NCBI RefSeq assembly: GCF_000716435.1
Contig: NZ_JNWO01000010.1
Location: 1-64,000, forward strand
Length of the DNA stretch: 64,000 nt
Reading direction: 5' to 3'
DNA from: Streptomyces xylophagus
GTDB taxonomy: Bacteria; Actinomycetota; Actinomycetes; Streptomycetales; Streptomycetaceae
In this document: positions 40,448 to 50,095 of the stretch, one piece after another
Layout of the letters: each line of letters starts with the position of its first letter
Numbering within the stretch: position 1 is the first letter of the stretch
Program-made: the position numbers and the translations under genes
Notes under the pieces: generated by a model
What the model saw: the letters and a program-made list of their open reading frames with translations, nothing else
The model's database searches: none
Told to the model about the DNA's origin: nothing

Positions 40448-42391
40448 GTGGGGAGCAAGGGGGACTCGGGGTCGGGGGAGCCGTCTGCGTCGGAGCGGCT
40501 GCTCTTTGGTGGGCCTTTGCGGTACGACACGGGGTGGAGTCAGCACAACGACGCGTTTCTGGAGCTGAGTTTCCGGGCCATGGTGACGCGGTTGCCGGCG
40601 ATGCTGCGGTCGAGTTTCCGGTTGGCCTGGCAGGCCGATCCGCGGGCCGCGCGTGTCGTGTTGGTTGCCGAGGCGTGCCGGGGTGCCACGCAGGCGGTGA
40701 GTCTGCTCGCGGTCAACAGTGTGCTGGGGCGGCTGATCACGGGCGGTGCCATCGGGGACCGGCTGCGCGGTGCCGTGCCCGCGCTGGTCGTCATGGCCGC
40801 CGTGATGGTGGTGGGCGCGCTGCTGCGGGCCGCGTCGACATACGCGACCGGGCGGCTGGAGCCGAAGGTCGAGCGGGTCGCCACCGAGCTGTATCTGGAG
40901 CGGGCGGCGGCCGTGGAGCTGGCCGCCATCGAGGACCACGCGTTCCACAAGCTGCTGGACACCGCGCAGTACGGCGCCATGTCGGCCCGCCGCATGATCT
41001 CGTACGCGACGAACGTCATGAACGCGCTGATCTCGCTGATCGCGGCGGCGGGCGTGCTGACCGTGCTGCACCCGGCGCTGCTCCCGCTGCTGGCGACGAT
41101 GACGCTGCCGAGCGCGTGGGGTGCGCTGACGAACGCGCGGCGCCACTACGAGTCGTTCCACACCTGGGTGCAGCACGTCCGCGCCGGCCGTCTCATCGGT
41201 TCGCTGCTCACCGAGCCGGAGGCGGCCCCGGAGATCCGCGTGCACGGCGTCGGACCGTTCCTGTTGCACCACTTCCACGAGATGTCGGAGAGCGCGGAGG
41301 CCGAACAGGCCCGGCTGGCCCGGCTCACGGCCCGTACGGGGCTGATCGCGGCGACCTGGACGGGCCTCGCGACGGCGGCGACGTACGCGACGCTGGGCGG
41401 GCTGCTGCTGTCCGGGGCGATGGCGCTCTCGGTGGCGGGTACGGCGGTGATCGCGATCCGCACCGGTTCCGCGAGCCTCGACACCCTCGTCCTGGCGGTG
41501 AACCAGCTGCACGAGGAGGCCCTGTTCGTGGGCGATCTGCAGAAGCTGTACGAGGAGGCGACCGCGTGGGAGATCCCGGTCGGCGGGGCCGCGCTGCCCG
41601 AGGAGCCGCGGGAGATCCGCTTCGAGAACGTCACGTTCAGCTATCCGGGCGAGGCCACCCACCCCGCGCTCGACGATGTCTCCCTCGCCCTCCCGCTCGG
41701 CCGGATCATCGCGCTGGTCGGCGAGAACGGCTCCGGCAAGACGACCCTGGTGAAGCTGCTGGCCGGGCTGTACCGCCCCGACCGGGGCCGGATTCTGTGG
41801 GACGGCGTGGACGCGGTGACCGTGGACCGGCGGCAACTCGCGGACCGGATCGCGATGGTGGCGCAGAACTTCAAGCGCTGGCCGTTCACCGCCCGCGTCA
41901 ATGTGGCCGTCGGGCGGTCGGCGGCGCCGATCACCGAAGAGCGGCTGGCCGACGCGGTCGCCGAGGCCGGTGCGCAGGAGGTGGTCGCGGATCTGCCGCG
42001 CGGCCTGGACACGCTGCTGGCCCGCAACTTCAGCGGCGGGCACGAGCTGTCGGGCGGCCAGTGGCAGCGGCTCGGGATCGCACGGGCCGCCTACCGGCGG
42101 GGCCGCATCCTGATCGTGGACGAGCCGACGGCGGCCCTCGACGCCCGGGCCGAGCTGGAGGTCTTCGAGAAGATCCGCGCGCTGGCCGGCACCGGTCAGA
42201 CGGTCGTGCTGATCACGCACCGGCTGGCGTCCGTACGCCACGCGGATCTGGTCCATGTCCTGGACCAGGGGCGGCTGGTGGAGTCCGGGACGCCCGACGA
42301 GCTGCTCGCGAGCGGTGGTGTGTACGCGGAACTGTACGCGCTCCAGGCGGACCAGTTCACGGTGAAGGTGCCCGCCCCGAAGGCGGGCTGA
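40448..42391 (+). CDS. ABC exporter, fused membrane and ATPase domains
   Basis: The product is 647 residues. A membrane domain with about six segments (about 65-335) precedes an ABC ATPase with Walker A GENGSGKTT (about 424), signature LSGGQ (about 534), Walker B ILIVDEPTAALD (about 554) and LITHRLASVRHAD. It is a half-transporter expected to dimerise, and the substrate (lipid, peptide or drug) is unknown. The start is GTG 40448 behind GGGGGAGG. It ends 4 bases before a convergent small gene. Confidence 0.9.
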   Translation: MGSKGDSGSGEPSASERLLFGGPLRYDTGWSQHNDAFLELSFRAMVTRLPAMLRSSFRLAWQADPRAARVVLVAEACRGATQAVSLLAVNSVLGRLITGGAIGDRLRGAVPALVVMAAVMVVGALLRAASTYATGRLEPKVERVATELYLERAAAVELAAIEDHAFHKLLDTAQYGAMSARRMISYATNVMNALISLIAAAGVLTVLHPALLPLLATMTLPSAWGALTNARRHYESFHTWVQHVRAGRLIGSLLTEPEAAPEIRVHGVGPFLLHHFHEMSESAEAEQARLARLTARTGLIAATWTGLATAATYATLGGLLLSGAMALSVAGTAVIAIRTGSASLDTLVLAVNQLHEEALFVGDLQKLYEEATAWEIPVGGAALPEEPREIRFENVTFSYPGEATHPALDDVSLALPLGRIIALVGENGSGKTTLVKLLAGLYRPDRGRILWDGVDAVTVDRRQLADRIAMVAQNFKRWPFTARVNVAVGRSAAPITEERLADAVAEAGAQEVVADLPRGLDTLLARNFSGGHELSGGQWQRLGIARAAYRRGRILIVDEPTAALDARAELEVFEKIRALAGTGQTVVLITHRLASVRHADLVHVLDQGRLVESGTPDELLASGGVYAELYALQADQFTVKVPAPKAG

Positions 42392-42395
42392 CCTC

Positions 42396-42578
42396 TCAGG
42401 CGGCGGCGTCCACGACGTCGCCGCTGGGCACGACCACCAGGAACGCGTCGGTCGCGATGTCCATGACGACCTCAGCCTGCAGGCCCTCCAGACGGCGCGC
42501 CTGCGCGAACTCCTCCGCCGGCCACGAGCCACGCGGCCCGCCGGCGGGAAAACGCTCAAGCACCATTCGCCCGTTCAC
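42396..42578 (-). CDS. Small conserved protein, 60 residues
   Basis: The start is GTG 42578, eight bases after GGGAGG. The protein has LERFPAGGPRGSWPAEEFAQA and then AEVVMDIATDAFLVVVPS, a pattern of one amphipathic helix and two strands. No function is known to me. The good ribosome site and evolved-looking sequence support a real gene. It is convergent with the ABC exporter, whose stop lies 4 bases away. Confidence 0.65.
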   Translation of the reverse strand: MNGRMVLERFPAGGPRGSWPAEEFAQARRLEGLQAEVVMDIATDAFLVVVPSGDVVDAAA

Positions 42579-42757
42579 CCTGTACCTCCCTGTCGTGCTG
42601 AAACTCGGAGAGCTTCGTGAAGCCTCATAGAGTTAAACGCCGACAGTACGGTGAACGGCTCGCGAAGTGACGGTACTGAGACATAGTCGACACCTGGCCA
42701 CACATCTTCGGCACAGGTTCTCGAAACAGGTTTCCCGTCTCGGTCCTCGTACTCGTC

Positions 42758-43447
42758 TCAGTCCTCGTACTCGTCGTGATAGCGGATGCGCTCACTGCCC
42801 GCGGGCGCCCCGAGCGCCGACGCGCGCCCCTTGGGTTCCTCCCACGCCTCCTGCCGCCCCAGGGCGGTCAGATCCAGGAAGGTGGTGGTCGAGCCGAGCC
42901 CGTCGAGCCCGCGCTCATAGGTCGAGTAGGTGTGGAACACCCGGTCGCGGTCCCGCAGGAAGCAGCTCACACCGGGCCGCTCGACGGGGTCCCCGTCCCC
43001 GACGAGCGTCACGTCGAAGTCCCAGTTGAAGTCCCCGCCGAACGACGAGTACCAGGGCAGCGTCCACCCCATCCGCGCCTTGAACGGCAGGATCTTGGTG
43101 TACGGCGCCCTCGACACGGCGGCGAACGTCGTACCGCGTGCCTTCAGATGGGCGAGATGCCCGATCTGGTCGAGGAACGCCGAGCAGCTGCGGCAGCCCG
43201 CGTCCCACTCGGGCGCGAACATGAAGTGGTAGACGACGAGTTGACCGCGCCCCTCGAAGAGGTCGAGCAGGGTGGCCTTCCCGTCGCCGCCCTCGAAGAA
43301 GTACGCCTTGTCGATCTCCACCATGGGCAGCCCGCGCCGCTCGGCGTTCAGCGCGTCCCGCGCGCGCGTGGCCGCCTTCTCCTTGACCAGCAGTTCCTTG
43401 CGCGCCGCGCGCCACTGCTCACGCGAGACGATCTCCGGAAGCGACAT
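42758..43447 (-). CDS. DUF899 thioredoxin-like protein
   Basis: The product is 229 residues. It has the DUF899 hallmarks: EIVSREQWRAARKELLVKEKA, PMVEIDKAYFFEG, VVYHFMFAPEWDAGCRSCSAFLDQ (Cys pair in a thioredoxin-like position), WTLPWYSSFGGDFNWDF and VFHTYSTYERGLD. The family is abundant in soil bacteria and its biochemistry is not settled. The start is ATG 43447 behind AGGAGGG. It precedes the DNA leading to P450, on the same strand. Confidence 0.9.
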   Translation of the reverse strand: MSLPEIVSREQWRAARKELLVKEKAATRARDALNAERRGLPMVEIDKAYFFEGGDGKATLLDLFEGRGQLVVYHFMFAPEWDAGCRSCSAFLDQIGHLAHLKARGTTFAAVSRAPYTKILPFKARMGWTLPWYSSFGGDFNWDFDVTLVGDGDPVERPGVSCFLRDRDRVFHTYSTYERGLDGLGSTTTFLDLTALGRQEAWEEPKGRASALGAPAGSERIRYHDEYED

Positions 43448-43525
43448 GGGCCCTCCTGTGACAACGGTCCGTTGAGGGGTGGACCGGAGCGGGGACAGGA
43501 ACTCATCGCTGCCCCGAAAAGAATC

Positions 43526-44710
43526 TCAGGCCGAGTTCTTCCCGTACGTCACCGGAAGCGCGAGCAGTCCCCGGGCGCGCAGCGACGGCCGCCACCGCAC
43601 CTCGCCCTCTCCCAACTCCAGCCGGGGGAACCGCTCCAGCAGCGCGGCCAGCGCGATCTCGGTCTCGGCACGGGCGAGCGGTGCGCCCAGGCAGTAGTGG
43701 ATGCCGTGCCCGAGCGCGAGATGCCCGGAGGTGTCGCGGCCGAGGTCGAGCCGGTCGGGGTCGGGGAAACGGTCGGGGTCGCGGTTCGCGGCGGACGCGG
43801 ACACCCAGACCGTCTCCCCGGCGGGGATGGTGACCCCGCCGATGGTGACGTCCTCGACGGGGAAGCGCCGGATGGCGAGCAGTGCGGGCCCTTCGTAGCG
43901 CAGGAACTCCTCCACGGCGGCCGGGAGTTGGGTGGGGTCCTTGCGCAACGCGGCCAGCTGTTCGGGGTGTTGCAGCAGAGCGAGTACGGCGTTGCCGATG
44001 AGCTGGACGGTGTTCTCGTACCCGGCGAAGAGGATGAGGAAGGCGAGGGACATCAGCTCGTCCTCGCTGAGCCGGTCGCCCTCGTCGCGCACGGCGATCA
44101 GGTCGGAGAGCAGGTCGTCGCCGGGCTCTTCCCGTTTGTCGGCGAGGAGTTGGGTGAAGAAGCCGAGCATCGCGACGACGGCGTGCTTGCCGGCCTCGGG
44201 CGGCGTCCCGGGGGCGGGTGCGACGAGGGTGTCGGTCCACACCCGGAAGTCCCGGCGGTGCCGGTCGGGCACTCCGAGCAGGTCACAGATGACGGTGATG
44301 GGCAGGGGCGCCGCGTAGGAGGCGATGAGGTCGGTGTCGCCCTCCGTGCCCAGCGCGTCGAGGAGTTGGTCGGCGGTGCGGCGAATCGGCGTACGCAGTT
44401 GTTCGGTTCGGCGCGGGGTGAAGGCGCGGCCGACCAGCCGGCGGATACGGGTGTGGTCCGGCGGGTCCATGTTGAGGAGGTTCGCGTCGAGCGCGGGCGG
44501 CAGTGAGAACCCTTTGTAAGTCCCGGCCGTGGCATGCCTCTTGTCCAGCGAGAGCCGCGGGTCGGCCAGCGCCGCCCGGACGTCGTCGTACCGGGTGACG
44601 AGCCAGGCGGGGGTGCCGTCGGGGCCGGCGATGCGGTGCACGGGGGCGCTGTCGCGCAGGCGCCGGTACACGTCGTACGGGTGGTCGAGAAGGCCGTCCG
44701 CGAGATCCAT
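43526..44710 (-). CDS. Cytochrome P450
   Basis: The product is 394 residues, a soluble bacterial P450. The I-helix is LILFAGYENTV (the usual AGxETT has become AGYENT), the ExxR is in EEFLRYEG, and the heme loop is ALGHGIHYCLGAPLAR with the Cys ligand. It needs a ferredoxin and reductase, neither of which is adjacent. The start is ATG 44710, with TACGCT six bases upstream, so the mRNA is likely leaderless. Hydroxylation of a small hydrophobic compound is likely, but no biosynthetic cluster surrounds it. Confidence 0.93.
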   Translation of the reverse strand: MDLADGLLDHPYDVYRRLRDSAPVHRIAGPDGTPAWLVTRYDDVRAALADPRLSLDKRHATAGTYKGFSLPPALDANLLNMDPPDHTRIRRLVGRAFTPRRTEQLRTPIRRTADQLLDALGTEGDTDLIASYAAPLPITVICDLLGVPDRHRRDFRVWTDTLVAPAPGTPPEAGKHAVVAMLGFFTQLLADKREEPGDDLLSDLIAVRDEGDRLSEDELMSLAFLILFAGYENTVQLIGNAVLALLQHPEQLAALRKDPTQLPAAVEEFLRYEGPALLAIRRFPVEDVTIGGVTIPAGETVWVSASAANRDPDRFPDPDRLDLGRDTSGHLALGHGIHYCLGAPLARAETEIALAALLERFPRLELGEGEVRWRPSLRARGLLALPVTYGKNSA

Positions 44711-44732
44711 GAACCTAGCGTAGAGGCGCGGC

Positions 44733-46085
44733 TCAGGTGTCGTAGTCCTGGATGCGCCGACCGTGACTGCGGTCGACGAGTGCGGGCAGCCGCTCCCCCA
44801 ACTCCCGTACGACGGCGGGTACATCGAGGGTGAGCAGCTCGCGGTCGCGCATCAGGACACGGCCGTCGACGATCGTGGTGCGGACGTCGGCGGAGCGGGC
44901 GCTGTGCACGAGGGTGGCGGCGAGATCGTGGACGGGCTGGGTGTGCGGCCCGGAGAGGTCGACGAGGATGATGTCGGCCTTGCGCCCCGCCGCGATGGAC
45001 CCGATCGAGTCACCCAGCCCGACCGCCTGCGCACTCTGCAGGGTTGCGTGGTGCAGCGCCTGACGGGACGTCAGCCAGCGTGGGTCGCCCTCGGTCGACT
45101 TCTGGATCAGGGAGGTGAGCGCCATCGACTCCCATACATCGAGGGAGTTGTTGGACGCGGCACCGTCCGTGGCGAGCCCGACGGGAACACCGATAGCGCG
45201 CAGGGCGCGGATCGGAGTGGTGTCGGGCCAGGCGAACTTGAGGTAGCCGCGGGGCGCGGTGGCGACTGCCGTACGGTCGCTCGCGCGCTCCAGGACGGGC
45301 AGGTCGCGGTCGATGATGCCGGTGCCGTGGGCGATGAGCAGATCGGTGGCCAACAGCCCGGTGCGGTCGAGGACTTCGACGGGGGTGACGCCGTGGCGGG
45401 AGAGGCTGGTGTCGGTCTGGTCGCGGTTCTCGGCCGCGTGGATGTGAACGGGGAGGCCGTGTTCCAGGGCGAGTTCGGCGGTGGCGGTGAGGTCGGCGTC
45501 GGTCACCGTGTAGGGGGCGTGCGGGGCGAGGGCGGTGGTGATGCGGCCGTCGGCGGTGCCCCGGTGCCGTAGCGCGAACTCCAGTGATTTCTCCCGACCT
45601 TGAGGCCCCTGGGAGGAGAAGTAGGCCTCGCCGAGGTGTGCGCGCAGCCCGCACTCGGCGACGACGGCGGCCACCGTGTCCATGGAGAAGTAGTGGTCGG
45701 CGAAGCAGGTGACCCCGGCGCGGATCATCTCGGCGCAGGCGAGCCGCGCGCCCAACTCCACGTCTTTCTCGGTGAGGTTGGACTCGACGGGCCAGACGAC
45801 GTCGTTGAACCACTCCTCCGTGGGCAGGTCCTCGGCTAGCCCTCGCAGCGCGACCATCGGCGCGTGGGTGTGGCAGTTGATCAGCCCCGGCAGGGCGACC
45901 TGTCCGCGTGCGTCGATGCGTTCGACGGCGGCGAGGCCGACCACGTCCGCCGCGCTCGTCACCGACGCGACGAGCCCGTCCCGTACGACGATCGCGGCAT
46001 CCTGCTCGAAACGGATCCGCTCCTGGTCGTCGTGGACCAGGACAGCGCAGCCGGTGATCAGCAGATCTGCGGGAGAGTGGCTCAC
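44733..46085 (-). CDS. Amidohydrolase, MTA/SAH deaminase-like (MtaD/SsnA/AtzB group)
   Basis: The product is 450 residues with the zinc-site motifs of the superfamily: INCHTHAP (about 70-77), HIHAAENRDQ (about 215), a later His in IAHGTGI and the final Asp in ATDGAASNN. The group deaminates purine-like compounds such as 5'-methylthioadenosine, SAH or guanine. It starts at GTG 46085, with TACGTT six bases before it, so it is probably leaderless. It is upstream of the P450 on the same strand with a 22-base gap. Confidence 0.88.
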   Translation of the reverse strand: MSHSPADLLITGCAVLVHDDQERIRFEQDAAIVVRDGLVASVTSAADVVGLAAVERIDARGQVALPGLINCHTHAPMVALRGLAEDLPTEEWFNDVVWPVESNLTEKDVELGARLACAEMIRAGVTCFADHYFSMDTVAAVVAECGLRAHLGEAYFSSQGPQGREKSLEFALRHRGTADGRITTALAPHAPYTVTDADLTATAELALEHGLPVHIHAAENRDQTDTSLSRHGVTPVEVLDRTGLLATDLLIAHGTGIIDRDLPVLERASDRTAVATAPRGYLKFAWPDTTPIRALRAIGVPVGLATDGAASNNSLDVWESMALTSLIQKSTEGDPRWLTSRQALHHATLQSAQAVGLGDSIGSIAAGRKADIILVDLSGPHTQPVHDLAATLVHSARSADVRTTIVDGRVLMRDRELLTLDVPAVVRELGERLPALVDRSHGRRIQDYDT

Positions 46086-46223
46086 TCTCCCAACGTACGA
46101 CGTGGTCCTCGCCCCGCGTGAGCCGAACCGCGCATCCCGGCGTTGCGCTGTCGCGATCCGCCCCGGACCAGCACGCTTGTCTCATAAGGCTTCTGGACCC
46201 AAGGCTTCTGGAAGGAGCCCCGC

Positions 46224-47174
46224 ATGCTCCTCGGCACCTGGAACCTCGAGAACCTCTTCCGCCCCGGCGGCCCGTCCGGCCCCCCGGACAAGGCCACGTA
46301 CGAGACGAAGCTCGCCTCCCTCGTCGCCGTGATCACCGAGTTGGACCCGGTGCTGCTCGGCGTCCAGGAGGTCGGCGATCCGGCGGCGCTCGACGACCTC
46401 GCCGGGATGCTCGCCGGCGAGTGGCACACCGCCCTGTCCGCGCATCCGGACGGCCGGGGCATCCGCGTCGGCTTCCTCAGCCGTACGGAACCGCGGGTCG
46501 TCGCCGACACGAACACGTTCCCGGCGCACCTTCGTCCGGTGCAGTCCGACGACTCGGGCACCGAGGAACCGACCGCGGGCCGGGGCTTCCTGGCCGTGGA
46601 GGTCGCGACGGACACCGGGCCGTTGACGGTGGCGGTCGCCCATCTGAAGTCGAAGCTGCTGACCTATCCGGGCAACCGTTTCTTCCCGCACGACGAGGGC
46701 GAACGGGCCCGCTACGGCGCCTACGCCCTCTACCGAAGGGCCGCCGAGGCGGCGACGCTGCGCGCGCTGGCCGACGACCTGCTGGCCGGTGAGGGCGGCA
46801 CCCGGGACGTGGCGGTACTCGGCGACATGAACGACGAGGTGCAGGCGGCCACCACCCAGATCCTGCTCGGCCCGCCCGGCTCGGAGATCGGCACGCCCGG
46901 CTACGACCGCCCCGACCAGGGCGACGCGACCCGCCTGTGGGACGTGGCCCCGCTGATCCCCGCCGACCAGCGCTACTCCCGGATCAACTCCGGTCGCCGC
47001 GAGCTGATCGACCACATCCTGCTCAGCCATCATCTGGTCCATCGGGTGACGGCGGCGGGGACGGGACTGCCGGGTGGGGGAACGTTGCGGCTGCCGTCGG
47101 TGGGCCCGGATCCGGCGGAGCGGCGCGAGGCGCCGGGGTCGGACCACGCGCCGGTGTGGGTGCGGGTGGAGTAA
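46224..47174 (+). CDS. Endonuclease/exonuclease/phosphatase family protein
   Basis: The product is 316 residues. EEP catalytic elements are GTWNLENLF (Asn), VLLGVQEVG (metal Glu), VAVAHLKSK (His), VAVLGDMNDE (Asp/Asn) and GSDHAPVWV (Asp-His). It may cut nucleic acid or phosphodiesters, and there is no signal peptide. The start ATG 46224 has AAGGAG. A 12-base direct repeat (AAGGCTTCTGGA) precedes it at about 46184 and 46200. Confidence 0.88.
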   Translation: MLLGTWNLENLFRPGGPSGPPDKATYETKLASLVAVITELDPVLLGVQEVGDPAALDDLAGMLAGEWHTALSAHPDGRGIRVGFLSRTEPRVVADTNTFPAHLRPVQSDDSGTEEPTAGRGFLAVEVATDTGPLTVAVAHLKSKLLTYPGNRFFPHDEGERARYGAYALYRRAAEAATLRALADDLLAGEGGTRDVAVLGDMNDEVQAATTQILLGPPGSEIGTPGYDRPDQGDATRLWDVAPLIPADQRYSRINSGRRELIDHILLSHHLVHRVTAAGTGLPGGGTLRLPSVGPDPAERREAPGSDHAPVWVRVE

Positions 47175-47220
47175 CTCCCCGTGCGACCGAGCGGAGTTGC
47201 TGTCCGCGCAACCGAAGTGG

Positions 47221-49080
47221 CTAGACGGCGATGGGCAGTTCGATCGGGCGCAGCCCGACCCGTCCCCGTCCCCGCTCGAACTCCTCCAGCAGTGCGGTGA
47301 GTTGCTCGATGTGGCGAGGCGTGAGCCGCCCTGTGTCGTCGAGATGGACGGCACAGGCGGTGGTCGTGTCCACGAGCCGTTCGAGGACGGCCGCGATCTC
47401 GTCCGTGCCCTCCGTGTGCCGGGCGAGGGCGGGGAGTTCGGCGGCCGAGACGGCGATGGCGCCGCGGGCCTCGGCGAGCGTGCGGTAGGCCTCGCGGCGC
47501 AGGGTCCAGCGCTCTTCCCGGTCGCCGGACTCGCTCAGCACATGGACGAGATAGGCGTGCGCGGCGGTGCCCGCCGCCGCGAGCCGGGCGCGCACGCCCC
47601 CGCCACGCTCCCCCGGCATCGGCAGATGCCCGACGATCAGCACGATCGCGCAGGCCAGCAGCGTCTCGCCGATCCGGCCGGCGGAGGCCTGCGGCTCCCC
47701 GCCGACCATCACGAGGGAAAGCACGAGGACGGTGACGACGGCGGTCTGCGCGGCGAAGTGCCGGGTGGCGACGGGAATCAACGCACCGCTGAGCGCCACC
47801 AGCGCGACAAGCCCCTCGGGCCGAGGCAGCACGGCGGCGAACCCGGCAAAAACAAGCGCCCCCAGCACGGTCCCCGCCGCCCGGCTCAGCGCCCGCGAGG
47901 CGAGGGGCCCGAGGTCGGGCTTGACGAGGAAGACGGCGGTGGCGGGCAGCCAGTACCAGTGCTCGTGCTGCCCGTACCAACGGGCCTGGTGCAACGCCTG
48001 CGCGACGCCGACACTGACCCCGAAGCAGAGGGCGACCCGGAACCCGTACTCCCGTCCCCCGGCCCCAAAGGCCTTACGGATCAAGCCCGTTGCCGTACCC
48101 CTGCGCGCATGCAGATCGCTCCCCTCCGCCTGGTCGAAGGCGTCGGCGGCGTGCAGCAGCGCGTCGTCGAGGGCCCGCAGAGCGGGCGCGGAACGGTTGG
48201 GCGCGGGCAACGGCCCGGTGTGCGCGTTGTCCCGCACGGCGGCGGCCAGCCGCCGGGGCCCCTCCCCCGCCCGCGCCGACACGGCCTCCCCCGCCCACGC
48301 GAGCGCGGTCGCGGCCTCGGCCAGCGGCAGCGCGGCGGCGTACTGCCCGTGCAGCCGCCGCTCGGTCGCGGAACTCGCGTACCGCCGCAGCCGGGGCCCG
48401 GCGAGCGCGTCCTGCGCGTGATCGAGCGCGGCGGTCAGCGCGGCGCGCCGGGCCGTCGCCTCCGGCCCACCGGTGGCGTCGAGCAGCGCGGCGATCGCGT
48501 CGTACACGGCGGCTACGGCGTCCCGCTCGCCGTCGAACCGGTAGTCACCGGCGATCGCGCCGGGCGTGGGCAGCGCCAGCCGCAGCAGGACCAGCCAGGC
48601 AGCCCCGGCGAGGAAGGCGAGGGCCCGCTGCCACCCCGGTTCGGGCAGGGGCATCCCGGCGCCGATGGCTGAGGCGACGAGGAGTTGCGTACCGGCACCG
48701 GACGCGACCGGCCCGATGGCGCTGAACCCGCCGGCGACCAGCCCGATCCCGGTGAAGAGCAGCGTCAACACGACAGCCCCGACATGCGCCCCGACATACG
48801 TCCCGATCAGCAGCCCGGCCGCTCCCGCGAGCGCGGGCCCACCGAGCCGCTTGACCGAGGCCCGCCGACTGCCGGGCCGGTCGTTGATCCCGGCGAGCAT
48901 CGCCCCGAGCGCGGCCAGCACACCGAGAGAGGTCCGGTCGACGAGTACAGCGACGAGGAGCAGGGGCCCGGCGGCCAGCGCCCCTCGCGTGACCGCGCTC
49001 CAGGGGACCGGCCCGCGCTGGGCACGGAGCGTGTGGGCGAGCCAGGGCGGAAGGGAGAGTGCGGCGACTCGGCGGGACAC
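47221..49080 (-). CDS. FUSC-family integral membrane protein
   Basis: The product is 619 residues from GTG 49080 (AGGAG upstream; GTG 49155 has no ribosome site). Two clusters of about five to six membrane segments (about 30-180 and 340-480) flank soluble helical regions, the layout of FUSC/AaeB-like proteins. Conserved-looking second-half features are HWYWLPATAVFLVKPDLG and RALSRAAGTVLGALVF. Relatives export aromatic acids. The substrate is unknown. It is convergent with the EEP gene. Confidence 0.85.
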   Translation of the reverse strand: MSRRVAALSLPPWLAHTLRAQRGPVPWSAVTRGALAAGPLLLVAVLVDRTSLGVLAALGAMLAGINDRPGSRRASVKRLGGPALAGAAGLLIGTYVGAHVGAVVLTLLFTGIGLVAGGFSAIGPVASGAGTQLLVASAIGAGMPLPEPGWQRALAFLAGAAWLVLLRLALPTPGAIAGDYRFDGERDAVAAVYDAIAALLDATGGPEATARRAALTAALDHAQDALAGPRLRRYASSATERRLHGQYAAALPLAEAATALAWAGEAVSARAGEGPRRLAAAVRDNAHTGPLPAPNRSAPALRALDDALLHAADAFDQAEGSDLHARRGTATGLIRKAFGAGGREYGFRVALCFGVSVGVAQALHQARWYGQHEHWYWLPATAVFLVKPDLGPLASRALSRAAGTVLGALVFAGFAAVLPRPEGLVALVALSGALIPVATRHFAAQTAVVTVLVLSLVMVGGEPQASAGRIGETLLACAIVLIVGHLPMPGERGGGVRARLAAAGTAAHAYLVHVLSESGDREERWTLRREAYRTLAEARGAIAVSAAELPALARHTEGTDEIAAVLERLVDTTTACAVHLDDTGRLTPRHIEQLTALLEEFERGRGRVGLRPIELPIAV

Positions 49081-49230
49081 GGGGCTCCTGTCTTGACGAG
49101 GGCGGGGTGTGCCTTCGGGCGACGGTGGCCGGGGCTGAGGCTGGGTGGTGTCCACGGTAGTTCGGGCACGGGCCGGGAACGGGCCGGTCGTATTTCGAGG
49201 GTGTGAAGGTTGGCCGTAGGGGCGCGTTCT

Positions 49231-50001
49231 TTATGAACGCAACGCCGAGAAGAGGGCTTCCGCATCGGAAAGCGCACGAATGAGCGTCTCCGGTTCCGCT
49301 TCCGTGCGCAGCCCCGCCACGATGCTGTCGACCCGCCGCAGCCCTGCCCGCTCCAGCAGCCGCTTCTCGTTCGTCACCCACTCCCCCCGCCCGGCCAGCA
49401 CCCCGTGCCCGGCCTGTACGGCGGCCACGGCGAGCGCGCCGGCGACCTCGGTGAGGCGGCCTTTCGGAGCGTGGTTGGCCCGCGCGTACGCGAGGGTGGC
49501 ACGGGCGGTGCCGTGCCAGCGGTCGGCGGCGGAGAGCCGCAACTTCGCGGGATAGCCGTCCGGGCGGGGCAGTTCACCACGCAGGACGCGGTTGATCGCC
49601 AGTTCGGCGACCACCAGATAGCTGGGAATCCCGGCGAGATGGAACAGCAACGGCTCCACCCGAAACCGCCCCTCCTCCGCCTCCGCCAACTCCCGCTCCA
49701 CCACGTCCAGATCGCGATAGTGCACGTCGACCCGCCGCCCGTCGACGGTCAACCAGGCACCCCCGTTGAAGACTCCCCCGCCCCAACCGCCGACCTCGGA
49801 GACCTCGCCCTCCCAGCCGAGGGCGCGGAGATCGGCGGGGTCGAAGGGGCCGCGGTAGTAGACGGCCAAGTCCCAGTCGCTGTCGGGGTGGTGGGTGCCT
49901 TGGGCGCGGGAGCCGCCGAGGGCTACGGCTCGCACGGTGGGGAGGGTGGCGAGGCGGTCGGCGGTGGTGTCGAGGAAGGCGGGGTCGGTGAGGGAGGGCA
50001 C
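49231..50001 (-). CDS. Nucleotidyltransferase-fold protein (MNT/KNTase-like)
   Basis: From GTG 50001 (GGAG eight bases upstream) the product is 256 residues. The catalytic signature LGGSRAQGTHHPDSDWDLAVYY contains GS and the paired metal-binding Asp residues, and a third acid may be in RRVDVHYRD. The helical C-terminal half (DUF4037-like or KNTase C-like) ends FSALRS. Relatives transfer AMP to antibiotics, tRNA-like or protein targets. Longer starts to 50043 exist. It lies 94 bases downstream of the TIR gene on the same strand, so it could be co-transcribed with it. Confidence 0.8.
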   Translation of the reverse strand: MPSLTDPAFLDTTADRLATLPTVRAVALGGSRAQGTHHPDSDWDLAVYYRGPFDPADLRALGWEGEVSEVGGWGGGVFNGGAWLTVDGRRVDVHYRDLDVVERELAEAEEGRFRVEPLLFHLAGIPSYLVVAELAINRVLRGELPRPDGYPAKLRLSAADRWHGTARATLAYARANHAPKGRLTEVAGALAVAAVQAGHGVLAGRGEWVTNEKRLLERAGLRRVDSIVAGLRTEAEPETLIRALSDAEALFSALRS

Positions 50002-50095
50002 GGTGGCGACTCCAGATAGGCAGACGTGAGGGCCGTACGTCATCGGCAGGGTATGCAGCCGGCCCGCCCGGCGCGACGCGTTTTCGGCCCCGGCG

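Noticed and set aside
40205..42559. 784-residue minus-strand frame and the overlapping 797-residue plus-strand frame
   Set aside because: Both are shadows of the ABC exporter, whose Walker and signature motifs are in another frame.
43448..43470. TTGTCA on the minus strand before the DUF899 gene
   Set aside because: The GTG part of the damage motif and a TAnnnT at the right distance are both missing.
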